A DNA stretch of 32,277 nucleotides from Phycisphaerae bacterium (GTDB taxonomy: Bacteria; Planctomycetota; Phycisphaerae; Sedimentisphaerales; Anaerobacaceae): assembly GCA_030601745.1 (NCBI GenBank), contig JAUWBI010000037.1, positions 1 through 32,277 of the forward strand, in the 5' to 3' direction. Both the position numbers and the translations under genes were made by a program. How positions within the stretch are numbered: position 1 is the first letter of the stretch; every line of letters starts with the position of its first letter. The notes under the pieces were generated by a model. The model was not told the origin of the DNA. It saw nothing but the letters and a program-made list of their open reading frames with translations, and ran no database searches. Positions 25,139 through 32,277 of the stretch are shown one piece after another.

Positions 25139-25167
25139 TTGCAGGAAAATCAGATATGAGGTATACT
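25139..25167 (+). promoter_or_regulatory. Promoter of the ECF sigma factor gene
   Basis: TTGCAG (25139-25144), a 17-nt spacer, TATACT (25162-25167): a good sigma-70-type match with ideal spacing. The predicted start near 25174 leaves a leader of only about 20 nt. Confidence 0.6.
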
Positions 25168-25171
25168 CCAT

Positions 25172-25193
25172 TTTTAGCAAAGTAGGGCTAAAA
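25172..25193 (+). promoter_or_regulatory. Inverted repeat holding the ribosome-binding site in its loop
   Basis: TTTTAGC (25172-25178) and GCTAAAA (25187-25193) form a perfect 7-bp stem around an 8-nt loop AAAGTAGG that contains the purine-rich ribosome-binding site. The stem ends 2 nt before the sigma-factor ATG. It may be a 5' RNA hairpin or a protein-binding operator over the transcription start. Confidence 0.5.
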
Positions 25194-25195
25194 CA

Positions 25196-25834
25196 ATGGA
25201 AAAAAAGGCAAAATTAACGGAACAGAAGGTCGGTTTTGCGCATCCTATAAGTAGGCAGCGAGACGTTGACAGCAACAAAGAGCATCTGGAGCAAAGGCGC
25301 GATTCGCTTGCTGCTCGGATAAGGGCTGGCAACCGGGCGGCCGCAGCCGAGCTTGTTGATATATACTATCAGCAGATATATTTGTTTATGAGAAGACTCG
25401 GCCATAATGGCCAGGTCAGCGAAGACTTGACACAGCAAAGTTTTCTACAGGTCTGGCAGCACATAGGACGGTTGAGAGACGGAAAAGCCTTAAATGCCTG
25501 GCTGTATCGTATCGCAGCCAATGTGTCAAAGCTGTACTGGCGCAGGCACAAGGCCGGCAGGGCGGTCAGTATCGAAGGCATTGATGTGCCGCAGAGCAGC
25601 GAGGCCGCGTCTGACAGAATTGGAGATTATGAGCAGCTCGGCCAGTTGAAAAATGCTGTTGTGCGGCTGCCCGAAAAATTGAGGCAGGCGGTTGTTTTAC
25701 ATTATATGCAGCGCTTGACCATTGCCGAAGCGGCAGAAGTAGCAGGCATAAGGCAGGGAACCTTCAAAAGCCGCCTGAACAGGGCATTAAAAGCTTTAAG
25801 AAAGCAGGTTGTTTCTGAAAAGGCAGAGTTGTGA
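25196..25834 (+). CDS. ECF-type RNA polymerase sigma factor
   Basis: 212 residues. Sigma region 2 spans about 48-118: AELVDIYYQQIYLFMRRLG, SEDLTQQSFLQVWQHIGRL and WLYRIAANVSKLYWRR, the last being the -10 recognition and core-binding helices. Region 4 is at 150-205, with LPEKLRQAVVLHYMQRLTIAEAAEVAG and KSRLNRALKALR, a helix-turn-helix for -35 recognition. There is no region 1 or 3, so it is an ECF (group 4) sigma factor. An N-terminal extension of about 35 residues is unusual. It overlaps the next gene by one base (TGATG), the usual arrangement for a sigma / anti-sigma pair. Confidence 0.93.
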   Translation: MEKKAKLTEQKVGFAHPISRQRDVDSNKEHLEQRRDSLAARIRAGNRAAAAELVDIYYQQIYLFMRRLGHNGQVSEDLTQQSFLQVWQHIGRLRDGKALNAWLYRIAANVSKLYWRRHKAGRAVSIEGIDVPQSSEAASDRIGDYEQLGQLKNAVVRLPEKLRQAVVLHYMQRLTIAEAAEVAGIRQGTFKSRLNRALKALRKQVVSEKAEL

Positions 25835-26361
25835 TGAGAGAAGAAAAGCTAAAAAAATTATTGAATGAATTGGCGGATGCGACGCCAGAGCCGGTTCGCC
25901 CAGCTCTTGCTCAAGATATAAAGGACCAGATTCCGCACAGGCTTATCCACCACAAAGGCGGGATGGACACTATCAATATCCTGATAGATTTGAGGATAAA
26001 TAAATTAACCGCGGCGGCGGTCATAATTATAACGATACTTTTGTGCGCACACTTCCTTGGCGGCCGGGATGCGGCAGGCGGTGGTATATACGAAGACATA
26101 AAGTATTGGCGGAGCGGGATAGGACTCGGCAAAAGCAATGTCTTGGTTGGTAGGGCAAAATACGAGGATTTGGCCCACCAGGGAAAGCAGGTTTGCTATT
26201 ACGGCGATAGCATCGACCCCCAGGATAGTAACGCAGTGCTGCTGCAATGGAAACTTGACGATGGCAGGTACAGGGTAATCTTTGCTGATTGGAGTACAGA
26301 GGTAGTCAGTGCAGAAGAGTTGATAAAACTGCTGTCTCGGATGCTGCAGAAGGCGAAATGA
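25834..26361 (+). CDS. Probable membrane anti-sigma factor
   Basis: 175 residues from ATG 25834, which overlaps the sigma gene stop. A cytoplasmic N-terminus of about 56 residues (REEKLKKLLNELADAT..., PHRLIHHKGGMDTINILID) is followed by one helix (LTAAAVIIITILLCAHFLGG, 58-77) and an extracytoplasmic domain of about 95 residues (VLLQWKLDDGRYRVIFADWST). There is no HxxxCxxC zinc anti-sigma motif in the N-terminal part. The assignment therefore rests on position, translational coupling and topology. I recall similar sigma-linked proteins in Phycisphaerae. It may instead be a sensor of another kind. Confidence 0.68.
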   Translation: MREEKLKKLLNELADATPEPVRPALAQDIKDQIPHRLIHHKGGMDTINILIDLRINKLTAAAVIIITILLCAHFLGGRDAAGGGIYEDIKYWRSGIGLGKSNVLVGRAKYEDLAHQGKQVCYYGDSIDPQDSNAVLLQWKLDDGRYRVIFADWSTEVVSAEELIKLLSRMLQKAK

Positions 26362-26398
26362 GCAGTATTATGGCCGGCTAAAAAAAGCCATTTATTGC

Positions 26399-26427
26399 TT
26401 GAACTGTGGATGGTTGTGTGGTAAAAT
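26399..26427 (+). promoter_or_regulatory. Promoter of prepilin-like gene 1
   Basis: TTGAAC (26399-26404), 17 nt, TAAAAT (26422-26427), with TG one base before the -10 (extended -10). The same arrangement and about 70 nt of leader recur upstream of four other prepilin-like genes. A small GGCT / AGCC hairpin just upstream (about 26377-26390), followed by ATTTATT, may terminate the anti-sigma transcript. Confidence 0.62.
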
Positions 26428-26495
26428 AGTTAAAATGCAGAGATAAACAGGAATTTTTGAAAATTTATTTAGAAACAGCAGGAAAAGGTATCATT

Positions 26496-27302
26496 ATGGA
26501 CAAACGAAAGGCCTTTACCACGTCAGAAATCAAGATTTCTAATGGGGCAAGTAAAAGAGTTCTAACGGGGTTTACCTTAGTAGAGCTTTTAGTGGTGATT
26601 GCCATTATTGCGATATTGATGGCGATATTGATACCGGCGCTGAACCAGGCCAAAGAGCACGGCAAGCGGGCCGTCTGCCTTAACAACCTCAGGCAGTTGA
26701 CACTTGCCTGGATTTTGTATGCGGATGAGAACGATGACAAGCTCGTTAATGGCTCGGCAGGTCATAGCGAAGACGGTAAGCCTGCTTGGGTAGAACAAGA
26801 TTGGAAGGATGGCCTAGAAAGGAAAAGTGTCCCGGACCAAATAATTGCTGTCCGGGCCGGAGCGCTATTTCCGTATACCAAGAACGTAAAACTTTACAGG
26901 TGCCCGGTCGCCTACGTGGGAGAGATACGTACGTACTCCGTGGTTGATGCTATGAATTGTGCTGGGCCGGAGGCAATGGTGTTGACAAAAAGAAGCAAGA
27001 TTAAAGGGCCGGGCGAGAGGTGCGTTTTTGTCGATGATAGCGACGCCACCTCCGTGCATGGCTGGACTGTTCGTTATGAGAAAAACGCGTGGCATGATGA
27101 GCCTCCACTCCGGCACGGTGATGGGGCGAACTGGTCTTTTGCAGATGGACACAGTGAATACTGGAAGTGGAAAAACCCGGAGACGCGTACATTTAACCCG
27201 AACAACGAGCCAAAGTGGAAGAAAGTGAAGCGTCCGGGCGATGTGGATATATACAGGGCGCGGAAGGCTGCGTGGGGAACATTGCCGGCGAATACGTTTT
27301 AA
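26496..27302 (+). CDS. Prepilin-like H-X9-DG protein 1
   Basis: 268 residues from ATG 26496; an upstream ATG at 26457 is in frame but lies in the conserved leader shared by genes that lack it. Long leader (25 residues), then the prepilin peptidase site TG|FTLVE with Glu at +5 and the hydrophobic helix. The globular part contains [41 protein letters not shown] and the C-terminal H207-X9-D217-G218 motif ([13 protein letters not shown]), typical of large planctomycete and lentisphaeral pseudopilin-like families. It should be processed by prepilin peptidase and assembled or exported by a type II secretion or type IV pilus-like machine, which is not in this window. It follows the sigma/anti-sigma pair. 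Confidence 0.9.
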   Translation: MDKRKAFTTSEIKISNGASKRVLTGFTLVELLVVIAIIAILMAILIPALNQAKEHGKRAVCLNNLRQLTLAWILYADENDDKLVNGSAGHSEDGKPAWVEQDWKDGLERKSVPDQIIAVRAGALFPYTKNVKLYRCPVAYVGEIRTYSVVDAMNCAGPEAMVLTKRSKIKGPGERCVFVDDSDATSVHGWTVRYEKNAWHDEPPLRHGDGANWSFADGHSEYWKWKNPETRTFNPNNEPKWKKVKRPGDVDIYRARKAAWGTLPANTF

Positions 27303-27303
27303 A

Positions 27304-27478
27304 CTTTGACCGGCATATTTTTTGTAGTTGTTGATTTTTGTTCGGCGGCATCGACGGACCAAAAGCAGCCGTTTAGTGCGTGAATTGCTGAGGGTTTGTA
27401 TGCTAAAATAACCACGCTGTAAAGATAAGCAGTAATTTTTGAAGATTTATTTTAGAAACGGACGGAAAAACCGTCATT
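27304..27478 (+). repeat. Conserved upstream module of prepilin-like gene 2, with promoter
   Basis: Near-identical to the block at 29232-29406 and similar to 28308-28456 and 31970-32118. It contains TTGATTTTTGTTCGGCGGCA, the promoter GTGAAT (27380-27385), 18 nt, TAAAAT (27404-27409), and a leader with GATAAGCAG and AATTTTTGAAGATTTATTT. Next to the start codon, GACGG-AAAAA-CCGTC can form a small hairpin only in this copy. Confidence 0.8.
27380..27409 (+). promoter_or_regulatory. Promoter of prepilin-like gene 2
   Basis: GTGAAT, 18-nt spacer, TAAAAT, preceded by TGC (extended -10). The -35 first base differs from the TTGAAT of copies 1 and 3. Confidence 0.55.
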
Positions 27479-28264
27479 ATGGACAAACGAAAGGCCTTTA
27501 CCTTAGTAGAGCTTTTGGTGGTGATTGCCATTATTGCGATATTGATGGCGATTTTGATGCCCGCACTGAACCGGGTCAAAGAGCAGGGCAAGCGGGCCGT
27601 CTGCCTTAACAATCTCAGGCAGTTGACGCTTGCCTGGATTGTATATGCGGATGAGAACGATGACAAGCTCGTTAACGGCGATACAGGGGAGTATATGGAT
27701 CCGGACGACCCGCAGGAATGGAACGACAAGAACAATCCGCATTATCATGAACTTCCCTGGGTACTCAGAGACTGGCGCACTAATGATATGGACAAGAAAA
27801 GAAATGCCATCTTAGACGGAGCGCTATTTCCATTTTGCAGTAACATAGAACTTTACAAGTGCCCGACCGGTTGGCCGGGAGAGCTGCGCACCTACTCTAT
27901 GGTTGATGCTATGAATGGTATAGGCTGGGACGACATTCGGGTGATGTTTAAAAAAAGAATGAAGATTACCAACACGGCCCGCAGGATAGTTTTTATTGAT
28001 GACGGCGGCAAAGGTGATGCTCACCTGGGTGCTTGGACCAATTATGCTACCACGCCGGAATGGTGGGACCCGCCGCCAGTCCGACACGGTGAGGGGACGA
28101 ACGTCTCTTATGCAGACGGCCGCAGCGAATACTGGAAGTGGAAAGACCGGCGTACCATAGAGTTTGGCTTGAAGGGGAAGGCCTTCTCTGGGCGACAGGA
28201 AGGCAATGAGGACATTCGCAGGGCACAGAAGGGTGCGTGGGGCCCGAAAGCCGGGAATTGGTAG
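27479..28264 (+). CDS. Prepilin-like H-X9-DG protein 2
   Basis: 261 residues with a short leader: [11 protein letters not shown], Glu at +5. It shares [42 protein letters not shown] and H203-X9-D213-G214 ([13 protein letters not shown]), then SEYWKWK, with its neighbours. The 55-110 segment is the most divergent and carries an Asp/Asn/Pro-rich insert ([15 protein letters not shown]). It lacks the 18- to 20-residue leader module seen in genes 1, 4, 5 and 6. It is transcribed from its own copy of the module promoter. Confidence 0.9.
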   Translation: MDKRKAFTLVELLVVIAIIAILMAILMPALNRVKEQGKRAVCLNNLRQLTLAWIVYADENDDKLVNGDTGEYMDPDDPQEWNDKNNPHYHELPWVLRDWRTNDMDKKRNAILDGALFPFCSNIELYKCPTGWPGELRTYSMVDAMNGIGWDDIRVMFKKRMKITNTARRIVFIDDGGKGDAHLGAWTNYATTPEWWDPPPVRHGEGTNVSYADGRSEYWKWKDRRTIEFGLKGKAFSGRQEGNEDIRRAQKGAWGPKAGNW

Positions 28265-28336
28265 TAGGATATACGCCGCAGTCGCAGTCATAGGCGTTTT
28301 TTTGTGTTTGTTGATTTTTGTTCGGCGGCATCGACG

Positions 28337-28350
28337 GGCTGAAAGCAGCC
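28337..28350 (+). terminator. Possible terminator of prepilin-like gene 2
   Basis: GGCTG (28337-28341), AAAG, CAGCC (28346-28350), followed by GTTTATT. A short stem with a weak T-run; repeated in the same place upstream of gene 4. Confidence 0.28.
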
Positions 28351-28359
28351 GTTTATTGC

Positions 28360-28388
28360 TTGAATTGCAGAGGATTGTATGGTAAAAT
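28360..28388 (+). promoter_or_regulatory. Promoter of prepilin-like gene 3
   Basis: TTGAAT (28360-28365), 17 nt, TAAAAT (28383-28388), with TGG directly before the -10 (extended -10). Best match of the five copies. Confidence 0.65.
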
Positions 28389-28456
28389 AGTTATGTTGCT
28401 CAGATAAGCAGGAATTTTTGAAAATTTATTTAGAAACAGAAGGAAAGGGTATCATT

Positions 28457-29230
28457 ATGGACAAACGAAAGGCCTTTACGTTAGTGGAGCTCCTGGTGGT
28501 GATTGCCATTATTGCGATATTGATGGCGATTTTGATGCCGGCACTGAACCTGGTCAAGGAGCAGGGCAAGCGGGCCGTCTGCCTTAACAATCTCAGGCAG
28601 TTGACGCTTGCGTGGATTTTATATGCAGATGAGAACGACGACAAGATTGTTAACGGCGATGCGAGAGAGTACACTCCAATGTACAACCAGGGTCGTCCGT
28701 TTAACGACTCGCATTATAACGAGACTCCCTGGGTACTAAAAGATTGGCCCAGGGGCAACGTTAGTGTTGAAGACCAAAAAATTGCTGTCAGGGGCGGAGC
28801 GCTATTTCCGTATGCCAAGAACGTAAATCTTTACAGGTGCCCGGTCGCTTATGTGGGAGAGGTGCGCACGTACTCCGTGGTTGATGCTATGAATTGTGTC
28901 CCTCATGGCGGGGTGATGATTAAAAAAAGAATGAAGATTAAAGGGCCGGGCGAAAGGTGCGTTTTTGTCGATGATAGCGGGGCCACGCCGATGGGTGGCT
29001 GGAGTGTTGAGTATCCGGAAAACGCATGGTGGGATGAGCCTCCACTCCGGCACGGCAACGGGGCGAACTGGTCTTTTGCAGACGGACACAGTGAATACTG
29101 GAAGTGGAAAAACCCGGAGACGCGTACATTTAATGTGAACAACACGAGTGAGTGGAAGCATAAGGTGCGTTCGGGCGATGTGGATATATACAGGGCGCGG
29201 AAGGCTGCGTGGGGGAAAGTGCCGAATTAA
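28457..29230 (+). CDS. Prepilin-like H-X9-DG protein 3
   Basis: 257 residues, short leader [11 protein letters not shown]. Its C-terminal half is nearly identical to gene 1 ([55 protein letters not shown]), while its N-terminal leader and helix match gene 2. That mixture suggests recombination between neighbours. The motif H199-X9-D209-G210 is intact. The middle segment (70-110) is unique. AAGGAAAGGG precedes the ATG. Confidence 0.9.
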   Translation: MDKRKAFTLVELLVVIAIIAILMAILMPALNLVKEQGKRAVCLNNLRQLTLAWILYADENDDKIVNGDAREYTPMYNQGRPFNDSHYNETPWVLKDWPRGNVSVEDQKIAVRGGALFPYAKNVNLYRCPVAYVGEVRTYSVVDAMNCVPHGGVMIKKRMKIKGPGERCVFVDDSGATPMGGWSVEYPENAWWDEPPLRHGNGANWSFADGHSEYWKWKNPETRTFNVNNTSEWKHKVRSGDVDIYRARKAAWGKVPN

Positions 29231-29284
29231 ACCTTAACCAGCATATTTTTTGTACCTGTTGATTTTTGTTCGGTGGCATCGACG

Positions 29285-29298
29285 GGCTGAAAGCAGCC
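29285..29298 (+). terminator. Possible terminator of prepilin-like gene 3
   Basis: GGCTG (29285-29289), AAAG, CAGCC (29294-29298), then GTTTAGT. Same position and weakness as the copy at 28337-28350. Confidence 0.25.
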
Positions 29299-29307
29299 GT
29301 TTAGTGC

Positions 29308-29337
29308 GTGAATTGCGGAGGGTTTGTATGCTAAAAT
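29308..29337 (+). promoter_or_regulatory. Promoter of prepilin-like gene 4
   Basis: GTGAAT (29308-29313), 18 nt, TAAAAT (29332-29337), extended -10 TGC. Confidence 0.55.
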
Positions 29338-29406
29338 AACCACGCTGTAAAGATAAGCAGTAATTTTTGAAAATTTATTTTAGAAACGGACGGAAAAACT
29401 ATCATT

Positions 29407-30198
29407 ATGGACAAACAAAAAGGGTTTGCCATGTCAGAAATAAAGATTTCTAATCGGGCAGGTAAAAGATTTCTAACGGCCTTTACGTTGGTAGAGCTTT
29501 TAGTGGTGATTGCCATTATTGCCATATTGATGGCGATATTGATGCCCAGCCTGCAGAGAGTGAAAAAGCAGGCAAAGACCATAATATGCCAGGCGAATCT
29601 GAAGGAGTGGGGTCTTGTCTGGGCAATGTACACAGAGGCAAACGATGACACATTTCCTAGTGAGATGCCGGGTCCTGATTGGATGGACTATGTCCGGGAG
29701 TATTACGCCGGGGTCGATGAGCTGCTCTACTGCCCGATGACCACAAAAACAGAAGATGAAGGGGCCCAGCCTACGTATGCTATTATTAAACAGGGTGGAA
29801 AACGTCGGGGCAGTTACGCCCTGAACGAGTGGATATATGATAGCCCCGACACCAGCGGTGGCCGGAGTCTCGAAGATTACTGGAGAAATACCAATAATAG
29901 AGGCCTCAATAACATACCGGTCATGGGAGACGCATGGTTGCGTCCTGATACGCAGCCAAACGATACCGATGAGCCGCCGGAGTATGAAGGTCAGCCGCGA
30001 ACAGGCATGTATAACAATGAGATGCGCCTCTATTGCATCCCGCGACACGGTAACGCCGTCAACATCCTTTTTTTGGACTGGTCTACCAGAAGGGTCGGCC
30101 TTAAGGGACTGTGGAGATTGAAATGGCACCGTAGTTTTAACGTATCTGCTCCCGCGCCGGTCTGGCCCGACTGGATGAGTAGTTTTAAAGAGCCTTAG
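29407..30198 (+). CDS. Prepilin-like protein 4, H-X9-DW subfamily
   Basis: 263 residues with the long leader (MDKQKGFAMSEIKISNRAG...[10 protein letters not shown]). After the shared helix the sequence diverges from genes 1-3: RVKKQAKTIICQANLKEWGLVWAMYTEANDD, ELLYCPMTTK, GSYALNEWIYDSP. In place of H-X9-DG it has H214-X9-D224-W225 (RHGNAVNILFLDW), followed by a C-terminal signature [15 protein letters not shown]...WPDWM that it shares only with gene 5. It is therefore a second subfamily under the same promoter module. Confidence 0.88.
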   Translation: MDKQKGFAMSEIKISNRAGKRFLTAFTLVELLVVIAIIAILMAILMPSLQRVKKQAKTIICQANLKEWGLVWAMYTEANDDTFPSEMPGPDWMDYVREYYAGVDELLYCPMTTKTEDEGAQPTYAIIKQGGKRRGSYALNEWIYDSPDTSGGRSLEDYWRNTNNRGLNNIPVMGDAWLRPDTQPNDTDEPPEYEGQPRTGMYNNEMRLYCIPRHGNAVNILFLDWSTRRVGLKGLWRLKWHRSFNVSAPAPVWPDWMSSFKEP

Positions 30199-30368
30199 TC
30201 AATATAAGCGTGCGGTTCTAATTCAGTTGATCTTCGGTTTTCAGTCTATCATAATTAGGCGTTTAGCTTGAGTAATAAACCGCCGGACTTTACTGCTTGA
30301 CCGGGATGACGGTGGGAAAATAAGCGGACATTATTGATATTTAAGTCGATTCTTTTAGAGATTTTGGC

Positions 30369-30854
30369 ATGGCCGAGGACAAGCGAAAAGTCAATTACCC
30401 GTTTGCAATGCAAGCTCGGTTTGGGGGCCTGCCCAAATCTGCAATGGTCGGTATTATTGTCGTGTGCCTGGGTTTGGCTGTTCTAATTCTTTACACATTC
30501 GACGATACTTCCGGAGGCTCGGACCTCGATGTTTTTGAAGGTGAATTGGTATGGGTCAGATGTGCCAATCCGGACTGTCGACAGACATATCAGATGGATA
30601 AGAAAAAGTACTTCGAGCAGGTGCAAAAGCAAGTACGGCAGAGTCCGGCGTCCATGGGGCCTGTCTTGATTGTTTGCGAAAAATGTGGCAAGCCAAGTCT
30701 TTTTGAGGTCGTGAAATGCGGAAACCCGGACTGCGGGCTTATCTTCCGCAGAGGTGCCGCTGGTGCGATGGATTTTGCCGACAGATGTCCTAAGTGCAGG
30801 TATAGCCAGACAGAAAAGGACAGAGAGGAAGCAGCACGTCGCCGGGGCAGATAG
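30369..30854 (+). CDS. Membrane-anchored zinc-ribbon protein
   Basis: 161 residues. Residues 1-22 are basic, 24-42 form one helix ([19 protein letters not shown]), and the rest holds eight cysteines in four pairs: CxxxxC at 65-70, CxxC at 103-106, CxxxxC at 117-122 and CxxC at 140-143. These could make two zinc ribbons. The tail is very basic ([10 protein letters not shown]). The ribosome-binding site is weak (AGAG about 12 nt upstream). 170 nt separate it from gene 4, with a degenerate version of the module promoter (TTGACC near 30297). It lies 100 nt before prepilin-like gene 5, with no intervening module promoter, so the two are probably cotranscribed. Function unknown. Confidence 0.78.
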   Translation: MAEDKRKVNYPFAMQARFGGLPKSAMVGIIVVCLGLAVLILYTFDDTSGGSDLDVFEGELVWVRCANPDCRQTYQMDKKKYFEQVQKQVRQSPASMGPVLIVCEKCGKPSLFEVVKCGNPDCGLIFRRGAAGAMDFADRCPKCRYSQTEKDREEAARRRGR

Positions 30855-30954
30855 CAGCCTTGCAGAACGCTCAACAAAGGCTTATGAGCTATTTGGTTCG
30901 CAAGACAGGATTGTGAGAAGTCAAGTAATAACAATGTGCAGAAGGAGTATCATT

Positions 30955-31824
30955 ATGGACAAACGAAAGGGGTTTGCCATGTCAGAAATGAAGGTTACTA
31001 ATCGGGCAGGTAAAAGATTTCTAACGGCCTTTACGTTAGTAGAGCTTTTGGTGGTGATTGCCATTATTGCGATATTGATGGCGATATTGATGCCGGCACT
31101 GCAGCAGGTAAAGACACAGGCCAAAGAGGCCATTTGTAAGTCCAACCTCCACCAATGGGGCCTTTACTGGTCGATGTATGCCGATGAGCACGATGGCTCT
31201 TTCAGTGTAGGCCTTATTCCCACAGGGTACGGTGGATGGCATCGTGGTGAATGGATAACAGCGTTGCGCCCGTACATAAATACGAGAAGGCGCGCAAAGT
31301 TGCTCCTCTGCCCGATGGCCACGCAGCCACGGCCTGGGGAAAAGTATGGTGGGCCGTTTGCGACTTACGAAATGGGAGGAGTTGCAGGAGAAACCGACAT
31401 AGCGAAGGAACGCTGCAGCTATGGGATGAATAACTGGCTTTATAACCCGCCGTCAAATGTTACAGAAATTCAGGGACGTCCAACTAAATGGAACTGGAGA
31501 AGGATTGATGTTAAAGGTGCATCCAGGATACCGGTGTTTTTGGATAGCATGTGGAGGGGAGGCGGGCCCGGCTATGACATCGGCAATGTCAGAATCGAAC
31601 CTCCCGAGAAGAATGGTGAGTGGAGCGGCTTTAAAGCGGAAATGCATCATTTCTGCATCGACCGGCACAATGGGTGTATAGATGGCGTTTTTTTGGATTG
31701 GTCTGTCAGAAAAATTGGACTCAAGGGCTTATGGAGATTGAAGTGGCACCGAAAGTTCAATACAGGCGGCTGGTCGGGTATCTGGCCGGATTGGATGGAA
31801 AATTTTTCAGAAGACATCTATTAG
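30955..31824 (+). CDS. Prepilin-like protein 5, H-X9-DW subfamily
   Basis: 289 residues from ATG 30955, with GAAGGAG 7 nt upstream; the frame is open further left but overlaps the zinc-ribbon gene. Long leader ending LTA|FTLVE. It shares [41 protein letters not shown] and the ending H238-X9-D248-W249 ([13 protein letters not shown]), [20 protein letters not shown] with gene 4. It is the only complete family member here without its own copy of the upstream module, which fits readthrough from the zinc-ribbon gene. Confidence 0.88.
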   Translation: MDKRKGFAMSEMKVTNRAGKRFLTAFTLVELLVVIAIIAILMAILMPALQQVKTQAKEAICKSNLHQWGLYWSMYADEHDGSFSVGLIPTGYGGWHRGEWITALRPYINTRRRAKLLLCPMATQPRPGEKYGGPFATYEMGGVAGETDIAKERCSYGMNNWLYNPPSNVTEIQGRPTKWNWRRIDVKGASRIPVFLDSMWRGGGPGYDIGNVRIEPPEKNGEWSGFKAEMHHFCIDRHNGCIDGVFLDWSVRKIGLKGLWRLKWHRKFNTGGWSGIWPDWMENFSEDIY

Positions 31825-31969
31825 AGACTACTGCTCTGTCGCTGCTCAATTGATGCTTGTCATTGTGCTATTGAGCTTGGGCTCACCCCATGAGTTAGTC
31901 GTTGCCCTTACTGGGCTCACGCCTGATATGTGCGGGGCTAATAGATAATCGCCGTTGCTTCTTCAATCT

Positions 31970-32118
31970 TCTTGATAGCTTCGCCGGCATCGCCAGGCTG
32001 AAAAGTGGCAGCTTATTGCTTGAGTTGTGGAGGGTTGTGTGGTAAAATAAATAAGTTGCAAAGGGTAAGCAGTAATTTTTGAAAATTCATTTTTGAAGTG
32101 GAAGGAAAAACTATCATT
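31970..32118 (+). repeat. Conserved upstream module of prepilin-like gene 6, with promoter
   Basis: Most diverged copy. The promoter and the AGCAGTAATTTTTGAAAATT leader are kept, while the GGCTG hairpin is degenerate. Bases 31825-31969 before it show no gene; they contain two GGGCTCAC units about 40 nt apart. Confidence 0.7.
32020..32048 (+). promoter_or_regulatory. Promoter of prepilin-like gene 6
   Basis: TTGAGT (32020-32025), 17 nt, TAAAAT (32043-32048), extended -10 TGG. Confidence 0.58.
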
Positions 32119-32277
32119 ATGGACAAGCCAGGAGTGTTCACCACGTCAGAAATAAAGATTTCTAATGGGGCAGGTAAAAAATTTCTAACGGCCTTTACGT
32201 TAGTAGAGCTTCTGGTGGTGATTGCCATTATTGCGATATTGATGGCGATATTGATGCCCGCACTGAACCGGGTCAAA
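32119..32277 (+). CDS. Prepilin-like protein 6, cut by the window edge
   Basis: The first 53 codons are present. Long leader [19 protein letters not shown]...[14 protein letters not shown], Glu at +5, the hydrophobic helix and LMPALNRVK as in gene 2. The 3' part lies outside the window, so the subfamily (DG or DW ending) cannot be told; the LNRVK end of the helix resembles the DG group. Confidence 0.85.
   Translation, partial: MDKPGVFTTSEIKISNGAGKKFLTAFTLVELLVVIAIIAILMAILMPALNRVK

Larger units (their letters stand above)
28308..28456 (+). repeat. Conserved upstream module of prepilin-like gene 3, with promoter
   Basis: Third copy of the module: TTGATTTTTGTTCGGCGGCA, a GGCTG/CAGCC hairpin, the promoter and the GATAAGCAG leader. 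Its leader and ribosome-binding region (AAGGAAAGGG) are closest to copy 1, while the upstream half is closest to copies 2 and 4. Confidence 0.78.
29232..29406 (+). repeat. Conserved upstream module of prepilin-like gene 4, with promoter
   Basis: Nearly identical to 27304-27478 along its length, including the sequence CAGCATATTTTTTGTA at its left edge and the AACCACGCTGTAAAGATAAG leader. The hairpin GACGG...CCGTC of copy 2 is broken here. Confidence 0.8.

Noticed and set aside
26496-31824. Major type IV pilins or GspG
   Set aside because: The leaders match, but the proteins are about 260-290 residues with the H-X9-DG/DW ending, much longer than GspG, and no secretion ATPase, platform or peptidase gene is near.
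27304-32118. CRISPR-like spaced repeats
   Set aside because: The repeated blocks are about 150-175 nt, each precedes a gene, and the spacing equals a gene length; there are no 24-40 nt repeats with unique spacers and no cas genes.

Overview
The window looks like a chromosome segment from a planctomycete, most likely a Phycisphaerae / Sedimentisphaerales-type sediment bacterium. This is inferred from gene content, not from a marker gene. The clues are tandem prepilin-like genes with the [12 protein letters not shown] leader and a C-terminal H-X9-DG motif, very large secreted TPR and PQQ-type beta-propeller proteins, a Tat-exported Gfo/Idh/MocA oxidoreductase beside a secreted HEAT protein, and an ECF sigma factor followed by a one-helix membrane protein of a type I associate with this group. 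There is no rRNA, CRISPR array, transposase or phage gene.

Layout. 1-1135: phased T-tract DNA, a tRNA-Arg(CCU) on the minus strand with its promoter, a start-less remnant resembling a DUF4038/apiosidase-type glycosidase, and otherwise empty sequence. 1136-7742 (+): two tandem paralogues, each a signal peptide, a methyltransferase-like domain and a long PQQ-like beta-propeller. 7845-14673 (-): two secreted TPR proteins of 467 and about 1790 residues, convergent with the propeller genes. 15436-19550 (-): a secreted TIM-barrel (GH20-like) protein with an inserted carbohydrate-binding domain, and a 771-residue membrane-anchored or secreted protein of unknown family. 20076-23616 (+): Tat-exported oxidoreductase and HEAT-repeat protein. 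23821-25055 (+): a membrane protein translationally coupled to LemA. 25196-26361 (+): ECF sigma factor and probable membrane anti-sigma factor. 26496-32277 (+): six prepilin-like genes, the last cut by the window edge, and a zinc-ribbon membrane protein. Five of the six have a near-identical upstream module with a -35 / extended -10 promoter.

The most unusual feature is a set of short GC-rich palindromic repeats between about 4.7 and 23.7 kb. They lie between genes but also inside reading frames without breaking them. One unit is read in the same frame in two unrelated proteins, giving the peptide LPQGRG both times. The 771-residue protein carries five units. A 32-nt copy in its 3' end is identical to an intergenic copy 2.3 kb away. 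One repeat supplies the C-terminal tail of the 467-residue TPR protein. This resembles the in-frame palindromic elements known from Rickettsia, but here the units are mosaic and of several families.

Functionally, almost every protein from 1136 to 23616 is predicted to be exported. The set looks like an extracytoplasmic carbohydrate-handling and envelope-scaffold inventory. The right third looks like a regulated expansion of pseudopilin-like surface proteins next to a sigma/anti-sigma pair. Whether that sigma factor controls the array cannot be told from the sequence.
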